Below are positions 41,238 to 52,010 of a stretch of DNA of 64,000 bases, piece after piece (the first letter of the stretch is position 1; each line of letters opens with the position of its first letter). Source of the stretch: Vreelandella subglaciescola (lineage in GTDB: Bacteria; Pseudomonadota; Gammaproteobacteria; Pseudomonadales; Halomonadaceae). The stretch spans positions 62,001 through 126,000 of the forward strand of contig JAKDRW010000001.1 of assembly GCA_030454225.1 (NCBI GenBank). Reading direction: 5' to 3'. Under the pieces are notes generated by a model, which was not told the origin of the DNA, made no database searches, and was given only the letters and a program-made list of their open reading frames with translations. Position numbers and translations under genes: made by a program.

Positions 41238-41870
41238 ATGACCTCGCAACGAACCCGGGATCGTATGGTCGAACGCCTGGCGCAGCAGGGGATCAGCGAT
41301 GCGCGTGTGCTTGAGGTTATGGCGACCGAGCCGCGCCACCTGTTTGTCGACGAGGCGCTGGCCCACCGCGCCTACGAGGATACCGCGCTACCTATCGGCT
41401 TTGGCCAGACGCTCTCGCGCCCGCTGACCGTGGCGCGAATGACCGAGCTTACCTTGCAAGAGTCGCCCGGCCGGGTGCTGGAGCTGGGCACCGGATCGGG
41501 CTATCAGGCGCTGATCCTGTCGCGGCTGGTGCCCGCGCTGCATTCCGTCGAGCGTATGTCGGCGCTGCACCGCCGCGCCGCCGAGCGGCTTAAATGGCTC
41601 GAAGCGCCGGTGCGGCTCAAAGTCGCCGACGGCAACCAGGGGTGGCCGGAGGCGAGGCCTTTTGATGTTATTTTATTGACCGCCTGCGCGCGTACGCTGC
41701 CGGCGGCGCTGCTTGAGCAGCTCAGCGATGGCGGCGCGCTGATTGCGCCGCTGGAAATGTCTGACGGCAAACAGCGGCTGACGCGGGTGCGGCGCACCGG
41801 GCATAGTTTTGAACAGCGCTGCCTTGAAGTCGTGCATTTTGTCCCCCTGTTGGAAGGAGTTGTGGATTGA
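41238..41870 (+). CDS. pcm: Protein-L-isoaspartate O-methyltransferase
   Basis: 210 residues from ATG 41238 (MTSQRTRDRM), which matches Pseudomonas Pcm. An in-frame ATG at 41193, overlapping surE with AGGA 8 nt before it, would add 15 residues and cannot be excluded. SAM motif VLELGTGSGYQ and the PIGFGQTLSRP substrate loop are present. Pcm repairs isoaspartyl damage. Overlaps the next gene by 4 nt. Confidence 0.95.
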   Translation: MTSQRTRDRMVERLAQQGISDARVLEVMATEPRHLFVDEALAHRAYEDTALPIGFGQTLSRPLTVARMTELTLQESPGRVLELGTGSGYQALILSRLVPALHSVERMSALHRRAAERLKWLEAPVRLKVADGNQGWPEARPFDVILLTACARTLPAALLEQLSDGGALIAPLEMSDGKQRLTRVRRTGHSFEQRCLEVVHFVPLLEGVVD

Positions 41871-42856
41871 ACCGTTCCACGTTACGCGTGTTTTTAACCG
41901 GTGCCGGCATGGGGGCAGCCGACGCGGTGCCCGGCGTTTCCGGCGGCACTATCGCTTTTATCAGTGGTTTTTATGCCGAGCTGATTCATACCATTCGCCA
42001 GTTTGGCCCCGGCGCATTTGGCGCCTGGCGGCGCGGTGGCCTGAAAGGGCTTGCACAGCATTTGAATCTGGCCTTTCTCGTGCCGCTGCTGGCGGGCGTA
42101 GCGCTGGCCTTGTTCAGCGTCGCTCACTTGACAGTGTGGCTGATGGACACCTACCCGCTGCTGCTCGACGGGTTCTTTTTTGGCCTGGTGGCGGCCTCGA
42201 TGCTGGTGGTGTATGAAGCGCGCACGCGCTTTAAGTGGCGCTACCTGGTCGCGCTGGCTCTGGGGCTGTGGCTGGCGCGCTCGCTGCCGTCGCTGATGCC
42301 GCTGTTGCTTACCGTGGGTAGTGACTCGCTGGTGATCGTGCTGGCCGGCAGTATCGCCATTAGCGCGATGTTGCTGCCGGGCGTGTCGGGCAGTTTTTTG
42401 CTGCTTTCCATGGGGCTTTACGGCACGGTCATGCAGGCTATCCGCGGGCTGGATATGGGCATTATCCTGCTGTTTGGCGGCGGCTGTGCGATCGGCCTGA
42501 TGCTGTTTTCGCGGCTGCTGTCGTGGCTGCTGGACCGCTACTATGCGGCTACCATGCAGCTATTATTAGGTTTTATCATCGGTTCGCTGCCGCTTCTCTG
42601 GCCCTGGCGCGAACTGCTACGCTACCAAATAGGCCCCGATAAGCAGTTGATTCCACTGGCGCACCGCTACCTGTTGCCCGAGGACTACGCCATGCTTACC
42701 GGCCAGTCGGCCCAGACCCTCGGTGTGATAGCGCTGATGGCCGCTGGCGCACTGCTGGTGATGGCGTTGAGTCGCCACGCCAAACGCCGAACCCTCCAAC
42801 CCGACCGGGCGGAGCTAAACGCTACTCGAACAAGCGCTGATCAACAGGAGACTTAG
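41867..42856 (+). CDS. DUF368 polytopic membrane protein (PopT-type undecaprenyl-phosphate translocase candidate)
   Basis: 329 residues, highly hydrophobic with eight or more membrane helices. It begins at TTG 41867 overlapping the pcm stop, and has the conserved GAADAVPGVSGGTIAF and a second similar LLPGVSGSFLLLSMG, the two re-entrant-loop-like motifs of DUF368. Some DUF368 proteins were recently assigned as undecaprenyl-phosphate (C55-P) flippases, which recycle the lipid carrier for cell-wall synthesis; this assignment is by family. It is inserted between pcm and nlpD. Confidence 0.85.
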   Translation: MNRSTLRVFLTGAGMGAADAVPGVSGGTIAFISGFYAELIHTIRQFGPGAFGAWRRGGLKGLAQHLNLAFLVPLLAGVALALFSVAHLTVWLMDTYPLLLDGFFFGLVAASMLVVYEARTRFKWRYLVALALGLWLARSLPSLMPLLLTVGSDSLVIVLAGSIAISAMLLPGVSGSFLLLSMGLYGTVMQAIRGLDMGIILLFGGGCAIGLMLFSRLLSWLLDRYYAATMQLLLGFIIGSLPLLWPWRELLRYQIGPDKQLIPLAHRYLLPEDYAMLTGQSAQTLGVIALMAAGALLVMALSRHAKRRTLQPDRAELNATRTSADQQET

Positions 42857-42860
42857 TCGC

Positions 42861-43970
42861 ATGCGCAAGATTTTCGTGATGTCTGTACTGGCGTTGGCCA
42901 TTGCCGGCTGTTCCAACCAGCAACATTCTCGTCCTCAGGTGCGCGATGTCAGCGATGCCCAGCAGGCGGTGAAAAACACGCCGCAATACGCCGTTAAAGA
43001 GGGCGATACGCTCTACGGTATCGCTTGGGAGCACAACCTCGACTACCGCGAGCTGGCCGCGCTCAATGACATTGATCCGCCGTACAATATTTTTCCCGGT
43101 CAGGAAATTCGCCTGCGCAAAGGCGGACAGGCCGACGGTGCTCGCCAGGTAGCGCAGGCCGACTCGGGCGCTGACAAAGGGCAAAGCGGCGCTGGCGGTG
43201 CTGTGGCCACTGGCCTTGGCCAGGCTAACGCCGGCAGCGGCGGCGTGGAAACCGACGGTCAGCAGGGTGACGACCAGCAGGTCGACTGGCTGCTGCCCGA
43301 CGAGCCGGCAGACGCCTCTTCTGCGTCACCGTCGGATAGCGATACGTCGGACAAGGATAAAGACGCCGACGATAGCGCGGAAAAGACCGTCGTGGCTCAG
43401 CCTGAAAAATCGGGATCTGACGCCTCTCAGTCTGATAAGAAGGCAGCGAACAAGAGCGACGCCGACAAAACCCAGGTCGCCAAGGCGAAAGCGCCAAAGG
43501 CCAGCGAAGAGGCCGCGCCCAAGAGCGCCAAAAAAGATCAGCCGGGCACCGCCAAAGAGCGCGAAAAGCGTGCCGAGCGCAGCTACTCACCGACTAAAGA
43601 TATCGCCTGGCAGTGGCCGGTAGAGGGTAAGATAACCGGGCGTTTTGATGAAGATGGCGGCATCACCGCCGGCATTGATATTGCCGGTAAAAAGGGCCAA
43701 TCTGTCAAAGCGGCCGGTCCCGGTATCGTGGTGTATGCAGGCAGCGGCGTGCGCGGCTACGGCAATCTGGTGCTGCTCAAGCACAACGACCAGTTTCTGT
43801 CGGCGTATGCGCATAACGACAGCCTGAACGTTAGCGAAAACGACGTGATCGAAGCAGGGGAAGTGATTGCTACCATGGGTGATAGCGATTCGGAAAACGT
43901 CAAGCTGCACTTTGAGGTGCGCAAAGACGGTGAGTCTCAGGATCCGCTGACCTATTTGCCTTCGCGCTAG
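42861..43970 (+). CDS. nlpD: Lipoprotein amidase activator NlpD
   Basis: 369 residues. Lipoprotein signal to Cys17 (LAIAGC), LysM domain at about residues 43-86, a long low-complexity Asp/Ser/Lys/Ala linker (about 90-245), and a C-terminal M23/LytM domain. The zinc ligands of active LytM enzymes are absent (GGITAGIDIAG in place of the H...D motif), as in E. coli NlpD, which activates AmiC rather than cutting peptidoglycan itself. Located directly before rpoS; in E. coli the main rpoS promoter lies in nlpD. Confidence 0.95.
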   Translation: MRKIFVMSVLALAIAGCSNQQHSRPQVRDVSDAQQAVKNTPQYAVKEGDTLYGIAWEHNLDYRELAALNDIDPPYNIFPGQEIRLRKGGQADGARQVAQADSGADKGQSGAGGAVATGLGQANAGSGGVETDGQQGDDQQVDWLLPDEPADASSASPSDSDTSDKDKDADDSAEKTVVAQPEKSGSDASQSDKKAANKSDADKTQVAKAKAPKASEEAAPKSAKKDQPGTAKEREKRAERSYSPTKDIAWQWPVEGKITGRFDEDGGITAGIDIAGKKGQSVKAAGPGIVVYAGSGVRGYGNLVLLKHNDQFLSAYAHNDSLNVSENDVIEAGEVIATMGDSDSENVKLHFEVRKDGESQDPLTYLPSR

Positions 43971-43987
43971 AACTTTTGGCGCGGGTG

Positions 43988-44155
43988 CCTCCTCCCTGAG
44001 AGCGTCGATATAACGACGCGATAGCGGGTTAACGGCGGCCTATATAACAATAACGGCGGGGCATAGCGCTCGCCACCACCCGCGTTTTTTGCCCCGACGG
44101 CGCTACCTTTAGCACCGCTGTCGGGTAGCAGGCGCAAGGTGTGTCAGGGAGGAGG
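43988..44155 (+). promoter_or_regulatory. rpoS leader with self-inhibitory antisense element
   Basis: CCTCCTCCCTGA at 43988-43999 is perfectly complementary over 12 nt to TCAGGGAGGAGG at 44144-44155, which contains the rpoS ribosome-binding site. Between the arms are a GCGTCG/CGACGC hairpin (44002-44019) and a 10-bp stem with one G-U pair (44093-44102 with 44116-44125), which could bring the arms together. The layout resembles the E. coli rpoS leader, whose upstream strand hides the start until small RNAs and Hfq open it. Inference from complementarity. Confidence 0.7.
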
Positions 44156-44161
44156 GTAACA

Positions 44162-45136
44162 ATGAGCATATTAGGACAGGATCCGCGCGGGGAATTGAAC
44201 ACGGTCGAAGAAGTGCTGGCCGAGCTTGATGACAAGCAGGTCGCGGCCGAAGAGGAGGCCTTTGAAAAAGCCCTGGGGCGCGAAGCCCGGCCGCACAAGC
44301 GGAGCCTCGATGCGACTCAGATATACTTGAATGAAATCGGTTTTTCGCCGCTGCTGAAGCCGGAGGAAGAGGTTTATTACGGCCGCCTGGCGCGCAAGGG
44401 CGATCTGCTGGGCCGCTCGCGGATGATCGAGTCCAACCTGCGGCTGGTGGTCAAGATTGCCAGACGCTACCTGAACCGCGGGCTGACGCTGCTGGATTTG
44501 ATCGAGGAGGGTAATCTGGGGTTGATTCGCGCAGTCGAGAAGTTTGACCCCGAACGCGGCTTTCGGTTTTCGACCTACGCCACCTGGTGGATCCGCCAGA
44601 CCATCGAGCGGGCGCTGATGAACCAGACTCGCACGATTCGCCTGCCGATCCACGTGGTCAAAGAGCTCAATATCTACCTGCGCGCGGCGCGCGAGCTGAC
44701 CCAGCGGCTGGACCACGAGCCCACGGCGGAAGAAATTGCCGAGCATCTGGATAAGCCGGTCGCCACGGTGAAAAAAATGCTGGGCCTCAACGAGCGCGTC
44801 TCGTCGGTGGATTACCCCGTCGGCGGCGACAGCGATAAACCGCTGATCGACACCCTGGCCGATGATGACGAGGCCGGACCCGAGGCGTTGCTGGTCGACG
44901 GCGATGTTAAAGAGCACGTCGACCACTGGCTGGGCTCGCTTGCCGAAAAGCAGTGCGAAGTGGTCGTACGCCGCTTTGGCCTGCGCGGCCACGAAGCCGC
45001 CACGCTTGAGGAAGTGGGCGCAGAGATCGGCCTGACCCGCGAACGCGTGCGCCAAATTCAGGTCGAGGCGTTGAAAAAACTGCGCCGCCTGCTGGAAAAA
45101 CAGGGCTTGTCGCTGGATGCCATCTTTGAAAGCTGA
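44162..45136 (+). CDS. rpoS: RNA polymerase sigma factor RpoS (sigma-38)
   Basis: 324 residues. Region 1.2 begins [12 protein letters not shown]; region 2 carries [34 protein letters not shown] (two blocks), region 3 [11 protein letters not shown], and region 4 [21 protein letters not shown]. It is the general stress and stationary-phase sigma factor. ATG 44162 follows the strong GGGAGGAGGG, which is itself the target of the upstream complementary strand. The longer frame upstream would place the ribosome-binding site inside the gene. Confidence 0.97.
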   Translation: MSILGQDPRGELNTVEEVLAELDDKQVAAEEEAFEKALGREARPHKRSLDATQIYLNEIGFSPLLKPEEEVYYGRLARKGDLLGRSRMIESNLRLVVKIARRYLNRGLTLLDLIEEGNLGLIRAVEKFDPERGFRFSTYATWWIRQTIERALMNQTRTIRLPIHVVKELNIYLRAARELTQRLDHEPTAEEIAEHLDKPVATVKKMLGLNERVSSVDYPVGGDSDKPLIDTLADDDEAGPEALLVDGDVKEHVDHWLGSLAEKQCEVVVRRFGLRGHEAATLEEVGAEIGLTRERVRQIQVEALKKLRRLLEKQGLSLDAIFES

Positions 45137-45189
45137 GCGGGCAGGCCAGCTAACGCCCCGCCTTACACTACCGTCTAAACGAGAGAAAC

Positions 45190-46347
45190 ATGCGTCCGCT
45201 GGTTGCCCGTATTGACCTTGACGCGCTGCGTCATAACTATCAGCTGGCTGTGCGCTGCGCGCCGCAAAGTCGCGCCGTTGCCGTGATCAAGGCCGACGCC
45301 TACGGCCACGGCGCGCTCGCCTGCGCCAAGGCATTGTCGGCACACGCGCAGGCGTTTGCGGTGGCCAGCCTTGAAGAAGCGCTGGTACTGCGCCGCGGCG
45401 GCATCGACACGCCGATTGTCTTGCTGGAAGGCATCTTCAGCGTCGACGAGCTGGCGCTGGTCGACGCGCAGCGGCTGTGGATGGCCGTACACAGCCGCTG
45501 GCAGCTCGACGCGCTGCTGGCTTTTACCCCTGAGATGCCGATTCCCGTCTGGCTCAAGGTCGATTCCGGCATGCACCGGCTGGGCTTTGCTCCCGCCGAA
45601 ATTGACGCCGTGTGGCGCGCGCTAAGCGCCGCTTCGCAGGTAGGCGAGCTGCACTTGATGAGCCACTTTGCCACCGCCGATGCCACCGATAACGGCTACT
45701 ACGCCCACCAGCTTGGCGTGGTGCGCAAGCTGGCCCGCCGGCTTGATGCGCCGCTGAGTCTGGCTAACTCGCCGGCAACGCTTGCCCACCCCGACGCGCA
45801 CGGCGCCTTTAACCGCCCGGGGATCATGCTCTATGGCAGCGACCCGCTGGAACAGGCCAGCGCGGCGTCGCGCGCGCTTGAGCCGGTGATGACGCTGCGC
45901 GCGGAAATTATCGCCCTGCGCGACATCGAGCCCGGCGAGCCGGTGGGCTACGGCGGGCGCTTTCGCGCCGCGCGGCGTTCGCGCATTGCGGTGGTAGCCG
46001 CCGGCTACGGCGACGGCTATGATCGCCATGCCGCAGACGGCACGCCAGTGCTGGTCAATGGCCGGCGCGCCACGCTTGCCGGCAAGGTGTCGATGGATAT
46101 GCTTACCGTCGACGTTAGCGATATCAGCGAGGCGCGCATTGGCAGCGAAGTGGTGCTTTGGGGGCGCGCCGAAAACGGCGCAGTGCTCTCAATCGATGAA
46201 GTGGCGCGCCACTGCGATACCATTAGCTATACCCTGCTCACCGGCGTGCTGCCCCGCGTTCCTCGTTGTTATCACGAACTGACGCACCACGAACGGGCGC
46301 ACCACGATCCGACCCCGACCCACCACGGTGAGAGGCATCAAGGCTAG
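45190..46347 (+). CDS. alr: Alanine racemase with His-rich C-terminal tail
   Basis: 385 residues. PLP lysine is in VIKADAYGHG near residue 36 and the catalytic tyrosine in GYGGRF near residue 258. Makes D-Ala for peptidoglycan. After the usual end of the family (GVLPRVPR) there is a 25-residue tail containing eight His in three HH pairs, not typical of Alr. The tail might bind metal or be neutral. Stands alone between rpoS and the acyltransferase gene. Confidence 0.95.
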   Translation: MRPLVARIDLDALRHNYQLAVRCAPQSRAVAVIKADAYGHGALACAKALSAHAQAFAVASLEEALVLRRGGIDTPIVLLEGIFSVDELALVDAQRLWMAVHSRWQLDALLAFTPEMPIPVWLKVDSGMHRLGFAPAEIDAVWRALSAASQVGELHLMSHFATADATDNGYYAHQLGVVRKLARRLDAPLSLANSPATLAHPDAHGAFNRPGIMLYGSDPLEQASAASRALEPVMTLRAEIIALRDIEPGEPVGYGGRFRAARRSRIAVVAAGYGDGYDRHAADGTPVLVNGRRATLAGKVSMDMLTVDVSDISEARIGSEVVLWGRAENGAVLSIDEVARHCDTISYTLLTGVLPRVPRCYHELTHHERAHHDPTPTHHGERHQG

Positions 46348-46387
46348 AGAGACTCCGGCCAGGACTTCCGACAGGTTTTATTTTTCC

Positions 46388-47302
46388 ATGGCGAAATCGC
46401 ACTACCCCCGCTCGTTTGCTCACCCGCGCTACTGGCCGACTTGGCTGGCCATTGGCGCCATGCACACCGCCGCCCGACTGCCCTGGCGGCTGAAAATGGC
46501 CGCGGGCAGCGGCATTGGCCGCCTTGCGTGGCGTTTTGCCAAGCGCCGCCGGCATATTGCCGCGACCAATATCGCGCTGTGTTTCCCCGAAAAAAGCGCG
46601 GATGCCCAGCGCCGACTAGTCAAAGAGGCGTTTATTGCCAACGGTATCGGGCTGGTGGAAACCGCCACCGGCTGGTGCTACAACACCGAGGCGCTTCGCC
46701 ACCGCGCGGTGTATCTCGGTCAGGAAAACATGGCGCGCGCGCAGGCGCAGGGCAAGGGGGTTCTGATTATCGGCATTCACTTCTCCACGCTGGATATGGG
46801 CGGTGCGCTGCACTCGCTGTTTTTTCCCGCGGACGTGGTCTATCGCCCCCACGACAACCCGCTGTTCGAGCGTTTTATTACCCGTGCCCGCCAGCGTATT
46901 TTTGGCGCGACGATTGACCGCCACGACCTGCGCGGAGTGGTGCGGCGGCTGCGGGCCGGCCACTCGGTCTGGTATTCGCCGGATCAGGATTTTGGCCGCG
47001 AGGCGAGCGTGTTCGCGCCGTTTTTCGGCCAGCAGGCGGCGACCATCAAGCTGACCGCCAAGATCGCGCGGATGACCGGTGCGCCGGTGGTGCCGCTGAT
47101 GTTTCACCGCAACCCCGATAACGCCAGCTATACCCTTGAGGCGCTGCCGGCGTTTGCGGACTTCCCCAGCGGTGACGACGTGGACGACGCCGCGCGCATC
47201 AACGCTTTTATCGAGCAGGCGATCCGCAAGCAGCCCGAGCAGTACCTGTGGCTACACCGGCGCTTCAAGACCCGCCCCGCAGGCGAGGCGGGCTTTTACT
47301 AG
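46388..47302 (+). CDS. lpxL: Lipid A biosynthesis lauroyl-type acyltransferase (LpxL/HtrB family)
   Basis: 304 residues. Catalytic HX4D motif is HFSTLD near residue 137, followed by the VYRPHDNP and YSPDQDFG blocks of the family; an N-terminal hydrophobic helix anchors it in the inner membrane. It adds a secondary acyl chain to Kdo2-lipid IVA. Whether it is LpxL, LpxM or LpxP cannot be told from the sequence alone. ATG 46388 is the start of the conserved region; ribosome-binding site weak. Confidence 0.88.
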   Translation: MAKSHYPRSFAHPRYWPTWLAIGAMHTAARLPWRLKMAAGSGIGRLAWRFAKRRRHIAATNIALCFPEKSADAQRRLVKEAFIANGIGLVETATGWCYNTEALRHRAVYLGQENMARAQAQGKGVLIIGIHFSTLDMGGALHSLFFPADVVYRPHDNPLFERFITRARQRIFGATIDRHDLRGVVRRLRAGHSVWYSPDQDFGREASVFAPFFGQQAATIKLTAKIARMTGAPVVPLMFHRNPDNASYTLEALPAFADFPSGDDVDDAARINAFIEQAIRKQPEQYLWLHRRFKTRPAGEAGFY

Positions 47303-47304
47303 CC

Positions 47305-47724
47305 TCAGGCTTCGACGATTTCAAGCGAGTGGCTGATTTCGACGCCGCCGTTGCCCAGCATGATCGACGCGCTGCAGTATTTGTCGGCGGAAAGCTCGAC
47401 CGCGCGCTGCACCTGCTTTTCTTTGAGCGCGCGGCCGGTGACGATAAAATGCACGTGGATTTTGGTGAACACCGACGGCACGCCCTCGGCGCGTTCGGCG
47501 TCCAGTTCGGCGACGCAGTCGGTCACATCAGCGCGCGCCTTGTCAAGGATATTCAAAATATCGAAGGCGGTGCAGCCGCCCATGCCCATCAGCAGCATTT
47601 CCATCGGACGCGGGCCGGTATTGCGCCCGCCGTAGTCGGGCGGGCCGTCAATCACGACGCTGTGGCCGCTGCCCGATTCCGTGACAAACTGGCGCCCGTC
47701 GGTCCATTTTACCCGTGCTTTCAT
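47305..47724 (-). CDS. OsmC/YhfA-family protein
   Basis: 139 residues, convergent with lpxL (2-bp gap). The OsmC fold is shown by GPPDYGGRNTGPRPMEMLLMGMGGCTAFD with one redox cysteine, and the second in DKYCSAS. OsmC proteins reduce organic hydroperoxides; the YhfA branch has no proven activity. ATG 47724 (MKARVKW) is the family start. Confidence 0.87.
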   Translation of the reverse strand: MKARVKWTDGRQFVTESGSGHSVVIDGPPDYGGRNTGPRPMEMLLMGMGGCTAFDILNILDKARADVTDCVAELDAERAEGVPSVFTKIHVHFIVTGRALKEKQVQRAVELSADKYCSASIMLGNGGVEISHSLEIVEA

Positions 47725-47803
47725 GTCGTGCTCCGTATCAGCCGTCAAGTTCGCTAGCGAGCGTATCACTTCTTGTCTCGCGGGTGGCGCCTGCGTCTGG
47801 GGC

Positions 47804-49476
<1,673 letters not shown>

Positions 49477-49511
49477 GCAAGCTCCTTGCTGGTCGGGCAT
49501 CATGCGGGCTG

Positions 49512-49517
49512 TATAAT
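49512..49517 (+). promoter_or_regulatory. -10 element for lptD
   Basis: Perfect TATAAT about 30 nt upstream of the lptD ATG in the 70-bp gap between amgK and lptD; no good -35 is seen at 16-18 nt, only TTGCTG at a 20-nt spacing (49486-49491). Confidence 0.5.
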
Positions 49518-49546
49518 ACGCCTTCTCGACGCCAAGGATAACGAAC

Positions 49547-51997
49547 ATGGGCAAGCGATTTTCGCACACTGCGCCAATCACGCAGACGCTAGCCGGTCTT
49601 TTACTGGTCGGTGCCCCGTTGGCGGCGCAGGCAAAAAGCGAGCCGCTGCCGGCCAAGGCGCTGGATTGGCAGCCCTGGGGCGATGAGCAGGCCGCCAGTC
49701 ACGTCTGTAGCGGACGCTACGTAATGCCGAGCTACCGATTGGCGAAAAGTGCTAATCCCCGCGAGCTGTCGGTCGAGACCCGCGAGTCGGACTACTCGTC
49801 GAGCGGCGAGGCGCTGCTGCGTGGCGATGTCGTGCTGCGCCGCGGCGATACCCAGCTGGAAGCCGAGCGTATTTTCGTGCCGGCCAACCGCGAGCGCGTC
49901 GACGCCGAAGGGAATCTGGCTCTGCGCGACGGGCGTGCGCTGGTGCGCGGCAGCGAGGCGTCGCTGTCGCTGGTGAACGACACCGGCAACGTCAAAGACA
50001 GCCACTATGTGCTTTACGACGAACGCCTGCGCGGCCAGGCCGACCAGCTTGAGCAAGTCGGCGATCAGCAATACCGCCTGCGCGAGGCCAGTTTTACCAC
50101 CTGCGCGCCCGATGCCAATACCTGGCGGCTGGTGGGCAGCGATATTCGTCTCAACCAGAAAGAAGGCTTCGGGACGGCGAAAAACGCACGGCTTGAAGTC
50201 AAGGACGTGCCGGTCTTTTACTGGCCGTGGCTACGTTTTCCGATCGATGATCGTCGTCATACCGGGCTTTTGACGCCGGCTATCGGCTTTTCCAATGACC
50301 GCCTGGACTACGCGCAGCCGTTTTACTGGAACATTGCGCCCGACCACGACGCCACCATTACCCCGCGCTGGGTCAGCGACCGCGGGCTGTTGCTCGGCGG
50401 GGAATACCGCTACCTGCTGGACGAGAGCCGCGGCAGCGTGGAAGGCGCTTGGCTTAAAGGCGATCGCGGCGGCTCCGGCGGCGATGCCAACCGCTACGAA
50501 GGTGAAGACCGCTGGTACATCGACGCCGAGCACGCCGGGCGTGCCGGGCCGCGCAGTAATTACCAGCTGCGCTACGGGGGGGCGAGCGACGGGCGCTACT
50601 TTGACGACTTCGGGAGCAATTTCGGCGAAAGCGATCGCTACGGCATGGAGCGACTGGCGCAAATCGACTACCGCGGCGATATCTGGCAGCTCGACGCCCG
50701 GGCTCAGGGCTACCAGCGGCTGGACGACCCGCTGAGCGATAGCGACAAGCCGTTTTACCGCCTGCCCAGCGTAACCGCCAACGCCCGCTGGCAGCTGGGT
50801 AACGGCTTCTACAGCGAATGGCGCTCCAACGCGACCTACTTCTGGCGCGACGTCGACGAAACCAAAGTGCCCGAGCGCGAAGCCGCCACCGGTAGCCGCG
50901 TGCATCTGGCCCCCACGGTCGGCGCGCGGTTTGAACGCCCCTGGGGCTATGTCGAGCCGCGCACCGAGCTTTGGAATACCGCCTACGCGCTGGATTACGG
51001 CCGCCGCGAGACCTCGCGCGATACCGCGCCGACGCGCAGCGTAGCGCTGAGCTCGGTAGACGCCGGGCTGACGTTCGAGCGCGAGCTGTCGCTGGGCGAC
51101 GATGACTACCGCCAGACGCTGGAACCGCGCCTGAACTATGCCTTTGTGCCGCGCACCGATCAGCGCGATCTGCCCGAGTTTGATAGCCGCGAGCGAGCCT
51201 TCTCGTGGGATCAGCTGTGGTCGCCGCAGCGTTTTTCCGGGGTGGACCGCGTGGGCGATTTGAACCGGCTGTCGTATGGCCTGCAAACGCGCTTTCTGGA
51301 AGATAGCAGCGGGCGCGAAAAAGTCTCCGCCGGCATCGGCCAGAGCGCGTATTTCGATGATCGCCGCGTAGGGCTCGACGGCAACGATAAAACCCTGCCG
51401 CCGCGCCCCGAAGACCACCCCGGCGTCAACCCGGAAAGCTACTATCAAGCCACGCGTGAGCGCTCGCCGGTCGTGACGCGGCTCGACTGGCAAATCAATC
51501 CGCGCTGGAGCACCGGCGCCGAGTGGCTTTACGATGACCACCGCGACTTGACCGAGCGCTCCAGCGTCGATTTGCGCTATCGCCACCCTAAGGGCCACGT
51601 GGTGAACCTGGGCTATCGCTGGGAAATCGAGGGCTTTGCCCCGAGCGTGGTGCCTGGCGACGACGATTACCGCGATTACGCCCGCGAGGAGTGGGATCTG
51701 TCGTTTGCCTGGAATGCCAGCCCCGGGATTGATTTGATCGGCCGCTATCTGCACGATCAAACCAACAGCCGCTCGCTTGAGCAGCTAGCCGGCGTGCAGT
51801 GGAACAGCTGCTGTTACGGCCTGCAGGTCGTCTGGCGCCAGTGGGTGGATGACAACGATACCGCGTGGGTCGAAGACGATTTCAACGACCGCGGGCTGTT
51901 TTTGCGCTTTGTCCTTCACGGGCTTGGCGGTGCCGGGCAGGAAGCCGACAGCTACTTTGAACGTACCATTCCGGGCTATCGCCCCCCGGCGCTATAG
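49547..51997 (+). CDS. lptD: LPS-assembly outer-membrane protein LptD
   Basis: 816 residues. Signal peptide to about residue 29, a periplasmic OstA/beta-jellyroll domain (about 60-230), and a large beta-barrel. All four disulfide cysteines of LptD are present: one in HVCSGRY, one in FTTCAPDANTW, and the CC pair in NSCCYGLQ near residue 745. With LptE it inserts LPS in the outer leaflet. Directly followed by surA, which folds it. Confidence 0.96.
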   Translation: MGKRFSHTAPITQTLAGLLLVGAPLAAQAKSEPLPAKALDWQPWGDEQAASHVCSGRYVMPSYRLAKSANPRELSVETRESDYSSSGEALLRGDVVLRRGDTQLEAERIFVPANRERVDAEGNLALRDGRALVRGSEASLSLVNDTGNVKDSHYVLYDERLRGQADQLEQVGDQQYRLREASFTTCAPDANTWRLVGSDIRLNQKEGFGTAKNARLEVKDVPVFYWPWLRFPIDDRRHTGLLTPAIGFSNDRLDYAQPFYWNIAPDHDATITPRWVSDRGLLLGGEYRYLLDESRGSVEGAWLKGDRGGSGGDANRYEGEDRWYIDAEHAGRAGPRSNYQLRYGGASDGRYFDDFGSNFGESDRYGMERLAQIDYRGDIWQLDARAQGYQRLDDPLSDSDKPFYRLPSVTANARWQLGNGFYSEWRSNATYFWRDVDETKVPEREAATGSRVHLAPTVGARFERPWGYVEPRTELWNTAYALDYGRRETSRDTAPTRSVALSSVDAGLTFERELSLGDDDYRQTLEPRLNYAFVPRTDQRDLPEFDSRERAFSWDQLWSPQRFSGVDRVGDLNRLSYGLQTRFLEDSSGREKVSAGIGQSAYFDDRRVGLDGNDKTLPPRPEDHPGVNPESYYQATRERSPVVTRLDWQINPRWSTGAEWLYDDHRDLTERSSVDLRYRHPKGHVVNLGYRWEIEGFAPSVVPGDDDYRDYAREEWDLSFAWNASPGIDLIGRYLHDQTNSRSLEQLAGVQWNSCCYGLQVVWRQWVDDNDTAWVEDDFNDRGLFLRFVLHGLGGAGQEADSYFERTIPGYRPPAL

Positions 51998-52010
51998 CGG
52001 CGGAGATCCG

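Noticed and set aside
43971-44161. nlpD terminator before rpoS
   Set aside because: The short stems here are not followed by a T-run in the right place, and the strongest pairing is with the rpoS ribosome-binding site.
50231-51760. 509-codon reverse frame inside lptD
   Set aside because: Antisense shadow of a GC-rich beta-barrel gene with no ribosome-binding site.
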